A stretch of DNA of 61,930 nucleotides from 13-2-20CM-68-14 sp046733295 (GTDB lineage: Bacteria; Actinomycetota; Thermoleophilia; Gaiellales; Gaiellaceae). Location of the stretch: positions 1 to 61,930 of the forward strand of contig JBKPOY010000014.1 of NCBI GenBank assembly GCA_046733295.1. The letters run 5' to 3'. The translations under genes and the position numbers were made by a program. Numbering within the stretch: position 1 is the stretch's first letter; the number at the start of each line of letters is the position of its first letter. The notes beneath the pieces were generated by a model that made no database searches, was not told the DNA's origin, and was given only the letters and a program-made list of their open reading frames with translations. Positions 31,708 to 40,432 of the stretch are shown here, piece after piece.

Positions 31708-32316
31708 CTCGAACTCGGGATTGCCGCGGATCGACGCGAAGTCGTCGTCGACCATCGCGCGCTCGCCGAGCTTCGGCTCGCGCGCGATCGCCTCGCGAAG
31801 CGGCTTGACGGCGCGGTCAACGTTCCCGGCCAGGCCCTCGACGCAGGCGAGGTCGTAGAGCAGCTCCGCACTCTCGGGATAGCGCTCGAGGCCGTCCTGG
31901 ATCGCGCGGCGGCCGTCGTCGTGGCGGCCGAGGCTCGCCAGCGCCCAGCCGCGGAACGAGTACTCCCAGCGGCTCGGCTCGAACCGCTTCGACTCGGCTC
32001 CGATCGCGAGCACCACCGTTCCCGGCTCGAGCGCATGGGCGACGCGGCGCTCGCCCGGCTCGAGGAGGACGAACGTGCCCGCCGGCGCGTCGAACTCCTC
32101 GTCCCCTGCGTCGAAGCGGGCCGAGCCGCGGATCACGACGTAGAGCTCCTGATGCTCGTCCTTGTGCTCCTCGACGACCAGGTCCCCCTCGCTGTCACCC
32201 TGGTAGGCGTTGATGCCGAAGGCGTCGACACCGAGCGCGTAGCGGATGGGCTTCCACTGCAGCTCGCCGCCGATCGCCGGCAGCGCCTCGACCTCGTCGA
32301 CGTGGATCCGCTTCAC
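31663..32316 (-). CDS. Cupin-TPR protein (paralogue 1)
   Basis: The 217-residue protein joins a cupin barrel at about 40-108 (HKDEHQELYVVIRGSARF, DAPAGTFVLLEPGERRVAHA) to TPR-like helices at about 118-215 (FRGWALASLGRHDDGRRAI, YPESAELLYDLACVEGLAG, AVKPLREAI), ending in DDDFASIRGNPEF. The cupin has a His/Glu pair (HxxxxE) but an incomplete metal set. It is probably a small-molecule or regulatory protein. It shares layout with the upstream paralogue, overlapping it by 4 nt. Confidence 0.75.
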   Translation of the reverse strand: MKRIHVDEVEALPAIGGELQWKPIRYALGVDAFGINAYQGDSEGDLVVEEHKDEHQELYVVIRGSARFDAGDEEFDAPAGTFVLLEPGERRVAHALEPGTVVLAIGAESKRFEPSRWEYSFRGWALASLGRHDDGRRAIQDGLERYPESAELLYDLACVEGLAGNVDRAVKPLREAIAREPKLGERAMVDDDFASIRGNPEFESAIAGQPDSGDVGS

Positions 32317-32981
32317 GCTGGCAACTCCACGAGCGTCTTGAACTCGGGGTCGTCGCGCAGCGAGGCGAAGTCGTCGTCCTTCGCGGCGGACTCGGCGGTG
32401 CTCGCCTGCAGCTCGACGGCGCGGCGAAGATGCTCGAGCGCGCTCTTCGGCTCACCGCCTCGCGCCTCGGCACAGGCCAGGTTGTAGAGCACGCCGACGT
32501 TGTCCGGGTGCTTGTCGAGCGTGCCGGAGAGCTCGGCGATCGCCTTGTCGAACTCCTCGGTCTGCCAGTACGCCAGCGCCGGGGTCGACAGCTCCCACGG
32601 CGACGGCTCGAACGCCGCGCCGCGTTTGCCGCCGATCGCGAGCACCGTCGTCTCCGGCTCCGCCGCGACGGCTCCGCGTTTCGCCGCGGGGTCACGGACG
32701 AAGACCATCGTCCCCGCCGGTGCATCGAGCTCCTCGCCCTCGACAGTGAAGGTCGCGCGGCCCTTGACGACCACGTAGAGCTCCTCGTGCCGCCCCGCGC
32801 CCGCGCCCGTCTCGTCGTGCTCGGTGATCACCTGCTGACCCGCCTCGTGAGCCGTCCAGGCGTTGACGCCGAAGGCCTCGATGTCGAAGTGGGTCCGAAC
32901 CAGGGACCACGTCGACCGACCCGGAATCGTCGTGATCCCGATCTCCTCGAACGTCGCGACCTGGAAAGGCCGCTGGCTCAC
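32313..32981 (-). CDS. Cupin-TPR protein (paralogue 2)
   Basis: The 222-residue protein has the same layout as its downstream neighbour: a cupin at about 45-115 (HDETGAGAGRHEELYVVVKG, LDAPAGTMVFVRDP) and TPR helices at about 130-215 (ALAYWQTEEFDKAIAELSG, PDNVGVLYNLACAEARGG, ALEHLRRAVEL), ending in DDDFASLRDDPEF. Tandem duplication is clear. It overlaps the DUF1028 gene by 4 nt (ATGA) and belongs to the five-gene minus-strand operon 34789-31663. Confidence 0.75.
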   Translation of the reverse strand: MSQRPFQVATFEEIGITTIPGRSTWSLVRTHFDIEAFGVNAWTAHEAGQQVITEHDETGAGAGRHEELYVVVKGRATFTVEGEELDAPAGTMVFVRDPAAKRGAVAAEPETTVLAIGGKRGAAFEPSPWELSTPALAYWQTEEFDKAIAELSGTLDKHPDNVGVLYNLACAEARGGEPKSALEHLRRAVELQASTAESAAKDDDFASLRDDPEFKTLVELPA

Positions 32982-33826
32982 GATGTCATCTCGCGCAGCT
33001 CCGCGAGCACGACCGGGTCGATCTCGGCGACGCCGTCCACTCGCTCCTCGAGGTTGAAGTTGCCCGCCCAGCGGTTGAACGCATCCTCCAGGCCGCCCTC
33101 GTAGCCCGCCTTCGCGAGCCGCTCGCGCAGCTCGGCCGCGAGTGTGTCGTCAACCTCGAGCCACTCCTCCCGCGGCGTCTCGCCGAAGATCGCCTGATGG
33201 AGGCCGTAGAGCCGCCGCAGCTCGTCCAGCGGCCGTTCGTGATCCTCGACGCGGAGGTCGACCAGCGTGTCGGACAGCTTCGCGTAACCACCTTCTTTCT
33301 CGACGACGAGCAGAGCGGCCGATTGTTGGCCGCGGCGGTCGCCGCCCGCAGCCTGAGCCGCGTCGAGACAGTCCAGCAGGCGCTCCGCGAGCGGGCTCCC
33401 CGCCGTTCGCTCGAATGCCTCGGCGATCGCATCGACCGTCTCCGCCGAGACGAGGATGTTCCCCTGGGCCGCGAAGCAGGGGCCGGTCTTGCCGCCGGCC
33501 CACTCGAGGCACTCCTCCCCGGTGAAGCTCGCGCTGCGCCCCTCGCGGTCGACGACGCCGAGCTGTCGATGAGCGCGGCCGTCGTCCGCGGCGGTCAGCC
33601 GCTCGACGACCTCCTCCGCCGCAAGGCCCTCGCGCAGGAACGCAAGGCCGTCGGGCCCGTAGCCCGGGTTCGCGTAGGCCTGCGTGGCGATCGCGCCGAC
33701 CTGCGGCTCGGCCCAGGGAACGACCGAGCCTACGGCGAGGAACTTCGACTGGGTCGCGACTCCCCACTGCCCGGCTTCGAGGTCGCAGGCGGCGATCGAG
33801 TACGTCGCAACGATCGGCTCAGCCAT
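32978..33826 (-). CDS. DUF1028 family Ntn-hydrolase-like protein
   Basis: The 282-residue protein has the DUF1028 core: an N-terminal TYSIAACDLEAGQWGVATQSKFLAVG stretch at about 8-33, VGAIATQAYANPGYGPDGLAFL near 43-64, LGVVDREGRSASFTGEECLEWAGG near 89-112, FAAQGNILVS near 118-127, and GGDRRGQQSAALLVV near 160-174. Known DUF1028 structures have an Ntn-hydrolase-like fold, but activity is unproven. The C-terminal 70 residues (VEDHERPLDELRRLYGLHQ) form the usual peptidoglycan-binding-like extension. It overlaps the next upstream gene by 8 nt. Confidence 0.83.
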   Translation of the reverse strand: MAEPIVATYSIAACDLEAGQWGVATQSKFLAVGSVVPWAEPQVGAIATQAYANPGYGPDGLAFLREGLAAEEVVERLTAADDGRAHRQLGVVDREGRSASFTGEECLEWAGGKTGPCFAAQGNILVSAETVDAIAEAFERTAGSPLAERLLDCLDAAQAAGGDRRGQQSAALLVVEKEGGYAKLSDTLVDLRVEDHERPLDELRRLYGLHQAIFGETPREEWLEVDDTLAAELRERLAKAGYEGGLEDAFNRWAGNFNLEERVDGVAEIDPVVLAELREMTS

Positions 33827-34100
33827 ACGTCAGCTCCCGCAGGTCCAGCTCGAGAAGCTCTGGCTTGTCGGCGGGGACGAGCACACAGGCCACCTCCGGG
33901 CGCCTGAGCGCGGCGACGATCTTCTCGGCGGAGTCGGCGCGAACGACAACGGGTCTCCCCTCCTCGTGAGCCCGGCGGAGGCGCTCGTCGTCGGCGACGT
34001 CGTCGAGCACGAGCGCGGCGTCGAGCGGAACGAGCGCGTCGCCCTCGAGCGCGAGCTCCGGCACCCGGGTGCCGGTCGACCCGAACCAGCGCTCCCTCAA
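33819..34100 (-). CDS. Small protein of unknown function in the DUF1028 operon
   Basis: The 93-residue protein has an alpha/beta pattern (LVPLDAALVLDDV, RRAHEEGRPVVVRADSAEKIVAAL, VACVLVPADKPELLELDL). I do not recognise a family. The TTG start at 34100 overlaps the UPF0173 stop codon as TTGA, and the end overlaps the DUF1028 start, so both junctions support it as a real gene. Confidence 0.55.
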   Translation of the reverse strand: MRERWFGSTGTRVPELALEGDALVPLDAALVLDDVADDERLRRAHEEGRPVVVRADSAEKIVAALRRPEVACVLVPADKPELLELDLRELTYG

Positions 34101-34789
34101 ACCGTGACGGTCTCCCCCGGCTCGACGGCGAGGACCTCGACGTCCTTTGCCTGGGTTCGCAGCTCGTCGGGCGTCCCGGCGAGCAGCGGGAAGGTGCCGT
34201 AGTGACACGGAATGCACTTCTTGGTGCCCAGCAGTTCGAGGGCGAGGGCGGCCTGGCGCGGATCCATCGTGAAATGGCCCCCGATCGGGAGCACCGCGAC
34301 GTCGGGCTCGTAGAGGCGGCCGATCAGCTGCATGTCGCCGAAGACGCACGTGTCGCCGGCGAAGTAGACAGACGTGCCGTTCTCGAACCGGATCACGATC
34401 CCGGCGGCCTCGCCGAGGTAGGTTCCGTCGTCGCTCGAGCTCGAGTGGAAGGCGTTCGTGAGCGTGAATTCGATCCCGTCGACGGCGACGGTGCCGCCTT
34501 TGTTCGGGCCGGGCATCTCACCCACCTCCGCACCCTGCTCCCCGACCCAGCTCTTGAGCTCGATCATCGCGACGATCTCGGGCGAGAACCGCTTCGCAAG
34601 GTCGACGACGCTGCCCACATGATCGGAGTGCCCGTGCGTGATCGCGATCACGTCGACCCGCTCCGGCTCCCGCTCGGAATCGGGGCACTTCGGGTTCTCG
34701 AGCCACGGATCGACGTAGATCCGCTTCCCGCTCGGGCTGTCGAGCCTGAAGCTCGCGTGCCCGAGCCACGTCACCGCCACGTCCGGCAT
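34097..34789 (-). CDS. Metal-dependent hydrolase, UPF0173 (metallo-beta-lactamase fold)
   Basis: The 230-residue protein belongs to the UPF0173 group: VTWLGHASFRL at about 6-16, the metal motif THGHSDH at 51-57, an EMPGPNKGG loop, FHSSSSDDG (His) near 115-123, YFAGDTCVF (Asp) near 142-150, and a C-terminal CHYGTFP (His) near 195-201. The substrate of this family is unknown. It leads the minus-strand operon; its ATG lies 69 bp from the divergent hypothetical membrane gene. Confidence 0.87.
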   Translation of the reverse strand: MPDVAVTWLGHASFRLDSPSGKRIYVDPWLENPKCPDSEREPERVDVIAITHGHSDHVGSVVDLAKRFSPEIVAMIELKSWVGEQGAEVGEMPGPNKGGTVAVDGIEFTLTNAFHSSSSDDGTYLGEAAGIVIRFENGTSVYFAGDTCVFGDMQLIGRLYEPDVAVLPIGGHFTMDPRQAALALELLGTKKCIPCHYGTFPLLAGTPDELRTQAKDVEVLAVEPGETVTV

Positions 34790-34858
34790 TCGCCCTCCTC
34801 CTCGTTGACCGCACGAGCGTAACGCAGGAGACCGGCCCGGTTCGCCGAACGCCGCGGC

Positions 34859-35203
34859 ATGTCGAAGGTCGCGCCGTTCGCCCTGGTGCTCGCCGCGTCG
34901 CTCGCCGACTCCGCCGGATCCCACACCCTCGCGTTCAACGTCCTCCTCGTGGCGGTGCCCGTGACGGCGTTCGCCGCGCTCCAGACGGTCTGCGACCGGC
35001 TCGACGGACGCGCGGAGCGAGCGCACGTCGTCGGCTGGGCGCTTGTCCTTGCGCTCCTCCTCGTCGCCGCCGCGGCCCGCGCGCCGGCCCTTGGCGACCC
35101 GTCGGTGCCGCCGGTCGCGCGTTCCGCCCTGATCGCCTGCGTCGCGGTGTTCTGCCTCCAGGCCCTTGCCGCGCTCGCGGCCGAGCTTCGAACCGACGCC
35201 TAG
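34859..35203 (+). CDS. Hypothetical membrane protein
   Basis: The 114-residue protein has three to four hydrophobic segments (VAPFALVLAASLADS, VLLVAVPVTAFAAL, WALVLALLLVAAAARAP, ALIACVAVFCLQALAALAAEL). No motif or family is recognised. The start codon is ATG. Its stop is immediately followed by a near-palindromic GTAACAG element and then, convergently, nuoN. Coding status rests on the amino-acid pattern and absence of a competing frame. Confidence 0.55.
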   Translation: MSKVAPFALVLAASLADSAGSHTLAFNVLLVAVPVTAFAALQTVCDRLDGRAERAHVVGWALVLALLLVAAAARAPALGDPSVPPVARSALIACVAVFCLQALAALAAELRTDA

Positions 35204-35217
35204 TAACAGACTGTTGC
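35203..35217. repeat. GTAACAG-A-CTGTTGC element
   Basis: Near-perfect palindrome matching the one at 27582-27596 except for the centre and one arm base. It fills the 18-bp gap between the convergent hypothetical gene and nuoN, where it could act as a small bidirectional hairpin. Confidence 0.4.
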
Positions 35218-35221
35218 TAAG

Positions 35222-36715
35222 TCAGAAGGGAAGTGACGCGGCGGCGTGCCTCGCCACCTCGATCAACGGCTGGACGGCGAAGAAGGAGCCGACGGTGACG
35301 CCGAGCGCCAGCGCGACGGAGGTCTGGAGCCACGCGTCTCGCGGCGGCGAGCCGCCGGCGACGGGGGCGGCGGCTCGCCCGAGCTGGAGCTCGGCGCTCG
35401 GGCGCATGTACATCGCGCGGACGACCGCGAGATAGTAGTAGAGGCTGACCGCCGTCGCGGCGACCCCGACGATCACCAGCCACGTCCAGCCGTGGCGATA
35501 GGCGGCCGAGAAGACGTAGAGCTTCCCCACGAACCCGCCTGTGGGCGGCAGGCCGGCGAAGCCGAACATGAACATTCCCATCGAGATTCCCAGCAGCGGC
35601 CGCTCCCAGCCGAGGCCGGCGAGGTTGTCGAGCGTGACCGGCGCCGCGAGCTCCCGCTCGCGGGCGGCGACGACCGCGAACGCGCCGATGGACATGGCCG
35701 TGTAGGGGACGAGGTAGTAGAGGAGGGCGCGCGCCCCGAGCGCGCTGTCGGCCGAGACCGCGATCAGCATGAAGCCGGCGTGCGAGATCGAGGAGTAGGC
35801 GAGCAGGCGCTTGACCCGCGACTGCACCAGGGCGGCGAGGTTGCCGATCGCGAGTGAGGCGCAGGCGATCGCTGCGAGGGCGACCGTCCAGAGGTGCGCC
35901 TCCTGCGGAAAGGCCGTCACGAGGACGCGCAGGGTGAGGACGAGCGCGACCGCTTTCGTCGCCGCGGACATGAACGCCGTGACCGGCGTCGGCGCCCCCT
36001 CGTAGACATCCGGCGTCCACATGTGGAAGGGCGCCGCGGACGCCTTGAAGCCAAGGCCCGCTATCAGCATCGCCAGCCCCGCGACGAGCATCGCGTCGTC
36101 GGTGAGGTTCTGCGCCGAGATCGCGTTCCCGATCCGGTCGAACGCCAGCTCGCCGGTGGCTCCGTAGACGAGCGCCGAGCCGAAGAGCAGCACCGCCGAG
36201 CCGAACCCGCCGACGATCAGGTACTTGAGCCCGGCCTCGAGCGAGCCTTCGAGTTCGCGGTCGATTGCGCAGAGGATGTAGAGGGCGATCGAGAACCACT
36301 CGAGTCCGAGGAAGAGCGTCATCAGGTTGTTCGCCGTGACGAGAAAGCACATCCCGCCGCCCGCTGCGGCGAGGAGCGAGTAGTACTCCGCGATGTGCAC
36401 GTCCCGCATGCGCCTCGCGTACGAGACGCCGACGGCGAGCAGGCCGGACCCGGCGACGATCGCCTGCGACATTGCCCCGAAGCGGTCCCGCCGGACTGCG
36501 TCGGCGACGACGGCCTGAGCGTCGGGCGTGTGGACGTAGATGACGACTGCGTAGACGAACGCGCCTGCGAAGCCGAGGGCGGCCATCAGCGCGCCGTAGT
36601 CGCGGCGGCTGTCGCGCGGCAGCAGGACAGCTCCCATCAGGGCGAGGCCCGAGGTGGCGAGGAGGACAAGCTCAGGCGCGAGAGCGAACCAATCGACCTG
36701 GGGGGTCGGGATCAT
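35222..36715 (-). CDS. nuoN: NADH-quinone oxidoreductase subunit N
   Basis: One of the three antiporter-like proton-pumping subunits of complex I. The 497-residue protein has about 14 membrane helices. It shows FSIALYILCAIDRELEGSLEAGLKYLIVGGF (with the conserved helix 5 Glu and helix 7 Lys region), FHMWTPDVYEGAPTPVTAFMSAATKAVAL, SRVKRLLAYSSISHAGFMLIA and a discontinuous-helix SGLPPTGGF-like FAGLPPTGGFVGK. Last gene of the nuo operon; its ATG overlaps the nuoM stop by 4 nt. Confidence 0.95.
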   Translation of the reverse strand: MIPTPQVDWFALAPELVLLATSGLALMGAVLLPRDSRRDYGALMAALGFAGAFVYAVVIYVHTPDAQAVVADAVRRDRFGAMSQAIVAGSGLLAVGVSYARRMRDVHIAEYYSLLAAAGGGMCFLVTANNLMTLFLGLEWFSIALYILCAIDRELEGSLEAGLKYLIVGGFGSAVLLFGSALVYGATGELAFDRIGNAISAQNLTDDAMLVAGLAMLIAGLGFKASAAPFHMWTPDVYEGAPTPVTAFMSAATKAVALVLTLRVLVTAFPQEAHLWTVALAAIACASLAIGNLAALVQSRVKRLLAYSSISHAGFMLIAVSADSALGARALLYYLVPYTAMSIGAFAVVAARERELAAPVTLDNLAGLGWERPLLGISMGMFMFGFAGLPPTGGFVGKLYVFSAAYRHGWTWLVIVGVAATAVSLYYYLAVVRAMYMRPSAELQLGRAAAPVAGGSPPRDAWLQTSVALALGVTVGSFFAVQPLIEVARHAAASLPF

Positions 36716-38169
36716 CGGGAGGCCCCGAATTGCGCGCCGACGTCCCTGCCCGGACGATCGTTCGTGAACGACCGCTCCGTGATCGCGGCGGGCCAGACGG
36801 AGAGCGCGAGCAGGCAGGCAACGAGCGGAACCAGCACGCCGAGCTCGGCGGGCCGCAGGTCGAGCGCCTCCGGCGTGACCGATGGTCCCGGCTGCTCGTG
36901 CAGCACGGCGGAGATCAGCCGCAGCATGTACATCGCTGCGAGCACGATCGCGACCGCGCCGACGACCGCGTAGCCCCAGCCCACGCTGAAGACCCCGGCG
37001 AGGATCGCGAACTCGCCCGCGAACGCCGACGAGCCGGGCACGGCGAGGGCGATCACGCCCGTCGTCATCAGGATCGTCGCGAGGATCGGCCGGCCACGGG
37101 CGAAGCCGCCGAGGCGAGCGAACTCACCCGTAGCGGCGCGGCGCTCGATCCCGCCGGCGAGCAAGAACAGCGCGGCGGAGATGAGGCCGTGGTTGACCAT
37201 CTGGAGCACCGCCCCGTCGAGCCCCAGGTCGTTGACGGCGAAGACCCCGAGGGTGATCAACCCGAGCTGCGCGAGTGACGAGTAGGCGATCACGCCGCGC
37301 AAGTCCGGTGCGCGGAACGCGAGCAGCGACCCGTAGACGAGGCCGATCGCGGCGAGCACGAGGATCGCTGTGCGGAAGTCGTCCGTGGGCCCGGGGAACT
37401 TCGCGATCGCGATCCGGATGAAGCCGTAGATCGCCGCCTTCGAGACGACGCCGCTGAGCACGGCCGCCACCTCGGGCGAAGACTCGCGATACGCGTCCGG
37501 CAGCCAGCCGTGAAATGGGAACAGCGGCGCCTTGACCGCGAAGGCCGCCACGAAGCCGAGGAAAAGCCAGTCGCTCGAGCTCTGCCAGGCGGCCGTGAGG
37601 TCGAAGGTGCCCTGCGAGAGCCCGAGCACGATCACGGCCGCGAGCATCAACAGCGAGCCCGCCATCGTGTAGATCACGAACTTGATCGTCGCCCCGAGAC
37701 GCCCCGGCCCGCCCCAGACGCCGATCAGCACGTAGAGCGGCAGGAGCATCGCCTCCCAGAACACGTAGAAGAGCAGCAGGTCCTGCGCCGCGAAGACGCC
37801 GACCACGGCCCCGGTCAGCAGCAGCATCAGCCCGAAGTAGGCGCGCGAGCCCGTGCGGCCGGCCCAGAACGCATAGGCAACCGCCGCGGCCATGACCACC
37901 ACGGTCAGTCCGACGAGCCAGAGCGAGAAGCCATAGAGGCCGACGTGGTACGAGACGTCCAGGTCGCTGAACCAGCTCGTCTTCTGATCGAGCTGAAGGC
38001 CACCGCGGTCGAAGTCGAACCGGATCAGAGACTCGATCCAGAGGCCGACCTCGGCGAGCGCGACGAGGAGGGCGATCGCTCCCGCGGAGAAGGAGTCCCA
38101 GGGGAATAGCCAGACGAGCAGCGCGCCGCCGATCGGCAGCAGGATCATCGCGGTCGTCAGCCAGCCCAT
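36712..38169 (-). CDS. nuoM: NADH-quinone oxidoreductase subunit M
   Basis: Proton-pumping antiporter-like subunit, 485 residues, about 14 helices. It shows LLLFYVFWEAMLLPLYVLIGVWGG (helix 5 Glu), a TMAGSLLMLAAV stretch, FPFHGWLPDAYRESSPEVAAVLSGVVSKAAIYGF with the key Lys, LRGVIAYSSLAQLGLITLGVF, MVNHGLISAALFLLAGGIERR and VPGSSAFAGEF. ATG 38169 forms a 1-nt TGATG junction with nuoL; an upstream extension in the same frame has no family similarity and is excluded. Confidence 0.95.
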   Translation of the reverse strand: MGWLTTAMILLPIGGALLVWLFPWDSFSAGAIALLVALAEVGLWIESLIRFDFDRGGLQLDQKTSWFSDLDVSYHVGLYGFSLWLVGLTVVVMAAAVAYAFWAGRTGSRAYFGLMLLLTGAVVGVFAAQDLLLFYVFWEAMLLPLYVLIGVWGGPGRLGATIKFVIYTMAGSLLMLAAVIVLGLSQGTFDLTAAWQSSSDWLFLGFVAAFAVKAPLFPFHGWLPDAYRESSPEVAAVLSGVVSKAAIYGFIRIAIAKFPGPTDDFRTAILVLAAIGLVYGSLLAFRAPDLRGVIAYSSLAQLGLITLGVFAVNDLGLDGAVLQMVNHGLISAALFLLAGGIERRAATGEFARLGGFARGRPILATILMTTGVIALAVPGSSAFAGEFAILAGVFSVGWGYAVVGAVAIVLAAMYMLRLISAVLHEQPGPSVTPEALDLRPAELGVLVPLVACLLALSVWPAAITERSFTNDRPGRDVGAQFGASR

Positions 38170-40127
38170 CAGCGCACCGCCACGAACACGATCGTCATCA
38201 CCGCGACGCTTGCCGCGATCGCAAGTGCATAGGTCCGGACGAGGCCTGTCTGCGCCCGCCGCGTCCAGCCGCCGAGATCGCGGAAGGTCTCGGCAATGCC
38301 GCCGATCGACCCCAGGACGAGGGGCTCCTCGATGGCGCGCCGTAGCAGCCGGGCGGTGCCAACGGCCGGCCGGAAGAACGCATAGTCGTAGAGCTCGTCG
38401 AAGTAGAACTTGTGCTCGAGCAGGTTCCGGGCGAACGCAAGCCGCGGAATCGCGAACCGCCGTTCGGAGTACACGAGCCACGCGAGGGCCATGCCGGCCA
38501 GCCCGAAGAAAACGGCCGCCACGCTGGAGATCGCCTCCTGCGCGTTCGACGGCTCGACCAGGGGCGGCGCGACCGGTTCGAGCCAGTTGGAGATCGGGTG
38601 CCAGAACGGCGCAAACTGGATCCAGCCGCCGACCACCGAGAGCACCGCGAGTACGGCGACCGGGGCCGTCATCGAGAACGGGCCTTCCCCGGTGTGCTCG
38701 TGGTTGTCGTGGCCGTGCGGGCGAGACGCATCCTCCTCCCCGTGCGCCCCTTCCGGCCCGTGCGCGTGCGAGCCGCGCATGAGGTGCTCACGCACGAAGG
38801 GCGACGGCTCTCCCGGGAAGACCAGGAAGAACAGCCGGAAGGCATACAGCCCGGTCAAGAACGTCCCGAGCAATGCCGCGATGAAGAGAAGGGCTCCGTA
38901 CCAACCGGAGTCGAGCGCCGCCGCGATGATCGGGTCCTTCGAGAAGAAGCCGGCGAACGGCGGGATTCCGACGAGCGCGAGCGAGCCGATCAGGAAGGCG
39001 ACCCGGGTCATGGGCAGCAGGCCGCCGAGGCCCCCCATCCGCCGGATGTCCTGCTCGCCTGCGAGCGCGTGGATCACGAGGCCTGCCGCCAGGAAGAGCA
39101 GCGCCTTGAAGAACGCGTGCGTCATCAGGTGGAACTCGGCGTTCGCGTACGTCCCGATCCCGGCCGCGAGGAACATGTAACCGATCTGCGACATCGTCGA
39201 ATACGCGATGACGCGCTTGATGTCGGTCTGGACGAGGGCGATCAGGCCGGCCAGCAAGAGCGTGGCGGCACCGAGCCCGGCGGCGAGCTCCTGAATGTGT
39301 GGGGCCTGCTCGAAGATGCCGTTGCAGCGGACGATCAGGTAGACGCCGGCCGTGACCATCGTCGCCGCGTGGATCAGCGCGCTGACCGGGGTCGGGCCCT
39401 CCATCGCATCGGGAAGCCAGGTCTGCAGCGGCAGCTGCGCCGACTTGGCTACCGCGCCGCCGAGCAGCCCCAGCGCGACGAGGTTGACGAACCAGCTGCT
39501 TTCGCCGCCGAGGTCGAAGGCGCCCGGGAAGTTCAGCGTGCGGCCGTGCTGGATCAGCAGAAAGAACGCGAGCGCCATCGTCGCGTCGCCGATGGCATTC
39601 ATGACGAAGGCCTTCTTCGCCGCTGCGACCGCCTCTGGCCGCTCGTGCCAGAAGCCGATCAGCAGATATGAGCTGAGGCCAACGAGGCCCCAGCCCGCGA
39701 GCAGCATCACGAAGTTGCCGCCCTGGACGAGCAGGAGCATCGAGAACACGAACAGCGCCATGTAGGCGAAGTAGCGGCGCTCCTCGTCGTCGCCGTCCAT
39801 GTAGCCGATCGAGTACGCGACGATCAGGAAGCCGACGCCGGAGACGATCAGCATCATGAACACGCTGAGCGGGTCGGCGAGGATGCGCACGCCGACCTCG
39901 AAGCTGCCGCCGGTCAGCCAGGTGAACGCCGTGGAAGCGTGCTCGCGCTCGTCCGGCGACTCGGATAGCAGGCTCGCGAAGACGACGAGGGCGGCCGCGA
40001 AGGAGCCGAGCACGGAGGCCGTCGACACGTAGGCGGCGACCCGGCGTGAGATCGCCGTGCCGGAGAGCGTGATCGCGAGCGCGGCCGCGAGCGGAGCGAC
40101 GAGGCAGATCCAGGCGGCGACGATCAT
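38169..40127 (-). CDS. nuoL: NADH-quinone oxidoreductase subunit L
   Basis: The largest proton-pumping subunit, with the lateral amphipathic helix. The 652-residue protein has FVMLLAGWGLVGLSSYLLIGFW, LPLQTWLPDAMEGPTPVSALIHAATMVTAGVYLI, DIKRVIAYSTMSQIGYMFLAAG, MTHAFFKALLFLAAGLVIH and GIPPFAGFFSKDPII. A His-rich hydrophilic insertion (seven His within about 28 residues, near 449-478) separates helices in the C-terminal third. It overlaps nuoK by 4 nt. Confidence 0.95.
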   Translation of the reverse strand: MIVAAWICLVAPLAAALAITLSGTAISRRVAAYVSTASVLGSFAAALVVFASLLSESPDEREHASTAFTWLTGGSFEVGVRILADPLSVFMMLIVSGVGFLIVAYSIGYMDGDDEERRYFAYMALFVFSMLLLVQGGNFVMLLAGWGLVGLSSYLLIGFWHERPEAVAAAKKAFVMNAIGDATMALAFFLLIQHGRTLNFPGAFDLGGESSWFVNLVALGLLGGAVAKSAQLPLQTWLPDAMEGPTPVSALIHAATMVTAGVYLIVRCNGIFEQAPHIQELAAGLGAATLLLAGLIALVQTDIKRVIAYSTMSQIGYMFLAAGIGTYANAEFHLMTHAFFKALLFLAAGLVIHALAGEQDIRRMGGLGGLLPMTRVAFLIGSLALVGIPPFAGFFSKDPIIAAALDSGWYGALLFIAALLGTFLTGLYAFRLFFLVFPGEPSPFVREHLMRGSHAHGPEGAHGEEDASRPHGHDNHEHTGEGPFSMTAPVAVLAVLSVVGGWIQFAPFWHPISNWLEPVAPPLVEPSNAQEAISSVAAVFFGLAGMALAWLVYSERRFAIPRLAFARNLLEHKFYFDELYDYAFFRPAVGTARLLRRAIEEPLVLGSIGGIAETFRDLGGWTRRAQTGLVRTYALAIAASVAVMTIVFVAVR

Positions 40128-40432
40128 CCGCGCAGGGTCGAGAGCTTGTCGACGTCGAGATCGAGCCGGCGGCGCGCGAGCGCCACGATCAGCCCGAGGC
40201 CGACGACCACCTCGGACGCCGCGACCGCCATCACCGCCAGGGCGAAGATCTGGCCGTCGGCCTGACCGTGGTGCCGCGCGAAGGCGATGAGGGCGAGGCT
40301 GGCGCCGTTCAGCATGATCTCCAGCGAGAGCAGGACGATCAGCGGGCTCCGGCGTAGCAGCACGCCGAGGGCGCCGGTGGCGAAGAGAACCGCCGCGACG
40401 GCGAGGTACCAGGTCACCTCAGGCCCGCGCAT
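40124..40432 (-). CDS. nuoK: NADH-quinone oxidoreductase subunit K
   Basis: The 102-residue subunit has three helices. Helix 2 carries the conserved Glu in IVLLSLEIMLNGASLALIAF and helix 3 has the second Glu in VMAVAASEVVVGLGLIVAL, both in the central charged axis of complex I. The VDKLSTLRG end is typical. It overlaps nuoJ by 14 nt and nuoL by 4 nt. Confidence 0.95.
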   Translation of the reverse strand: MRGPEVTWYLAVAAVLFATGALGVLLRRSPLIVLLSLEIMLNGASLALIAFARHHGQADGQIFALAVMAVAASEVVVGLGLIVALARRRLDLDVDKLSTLRG

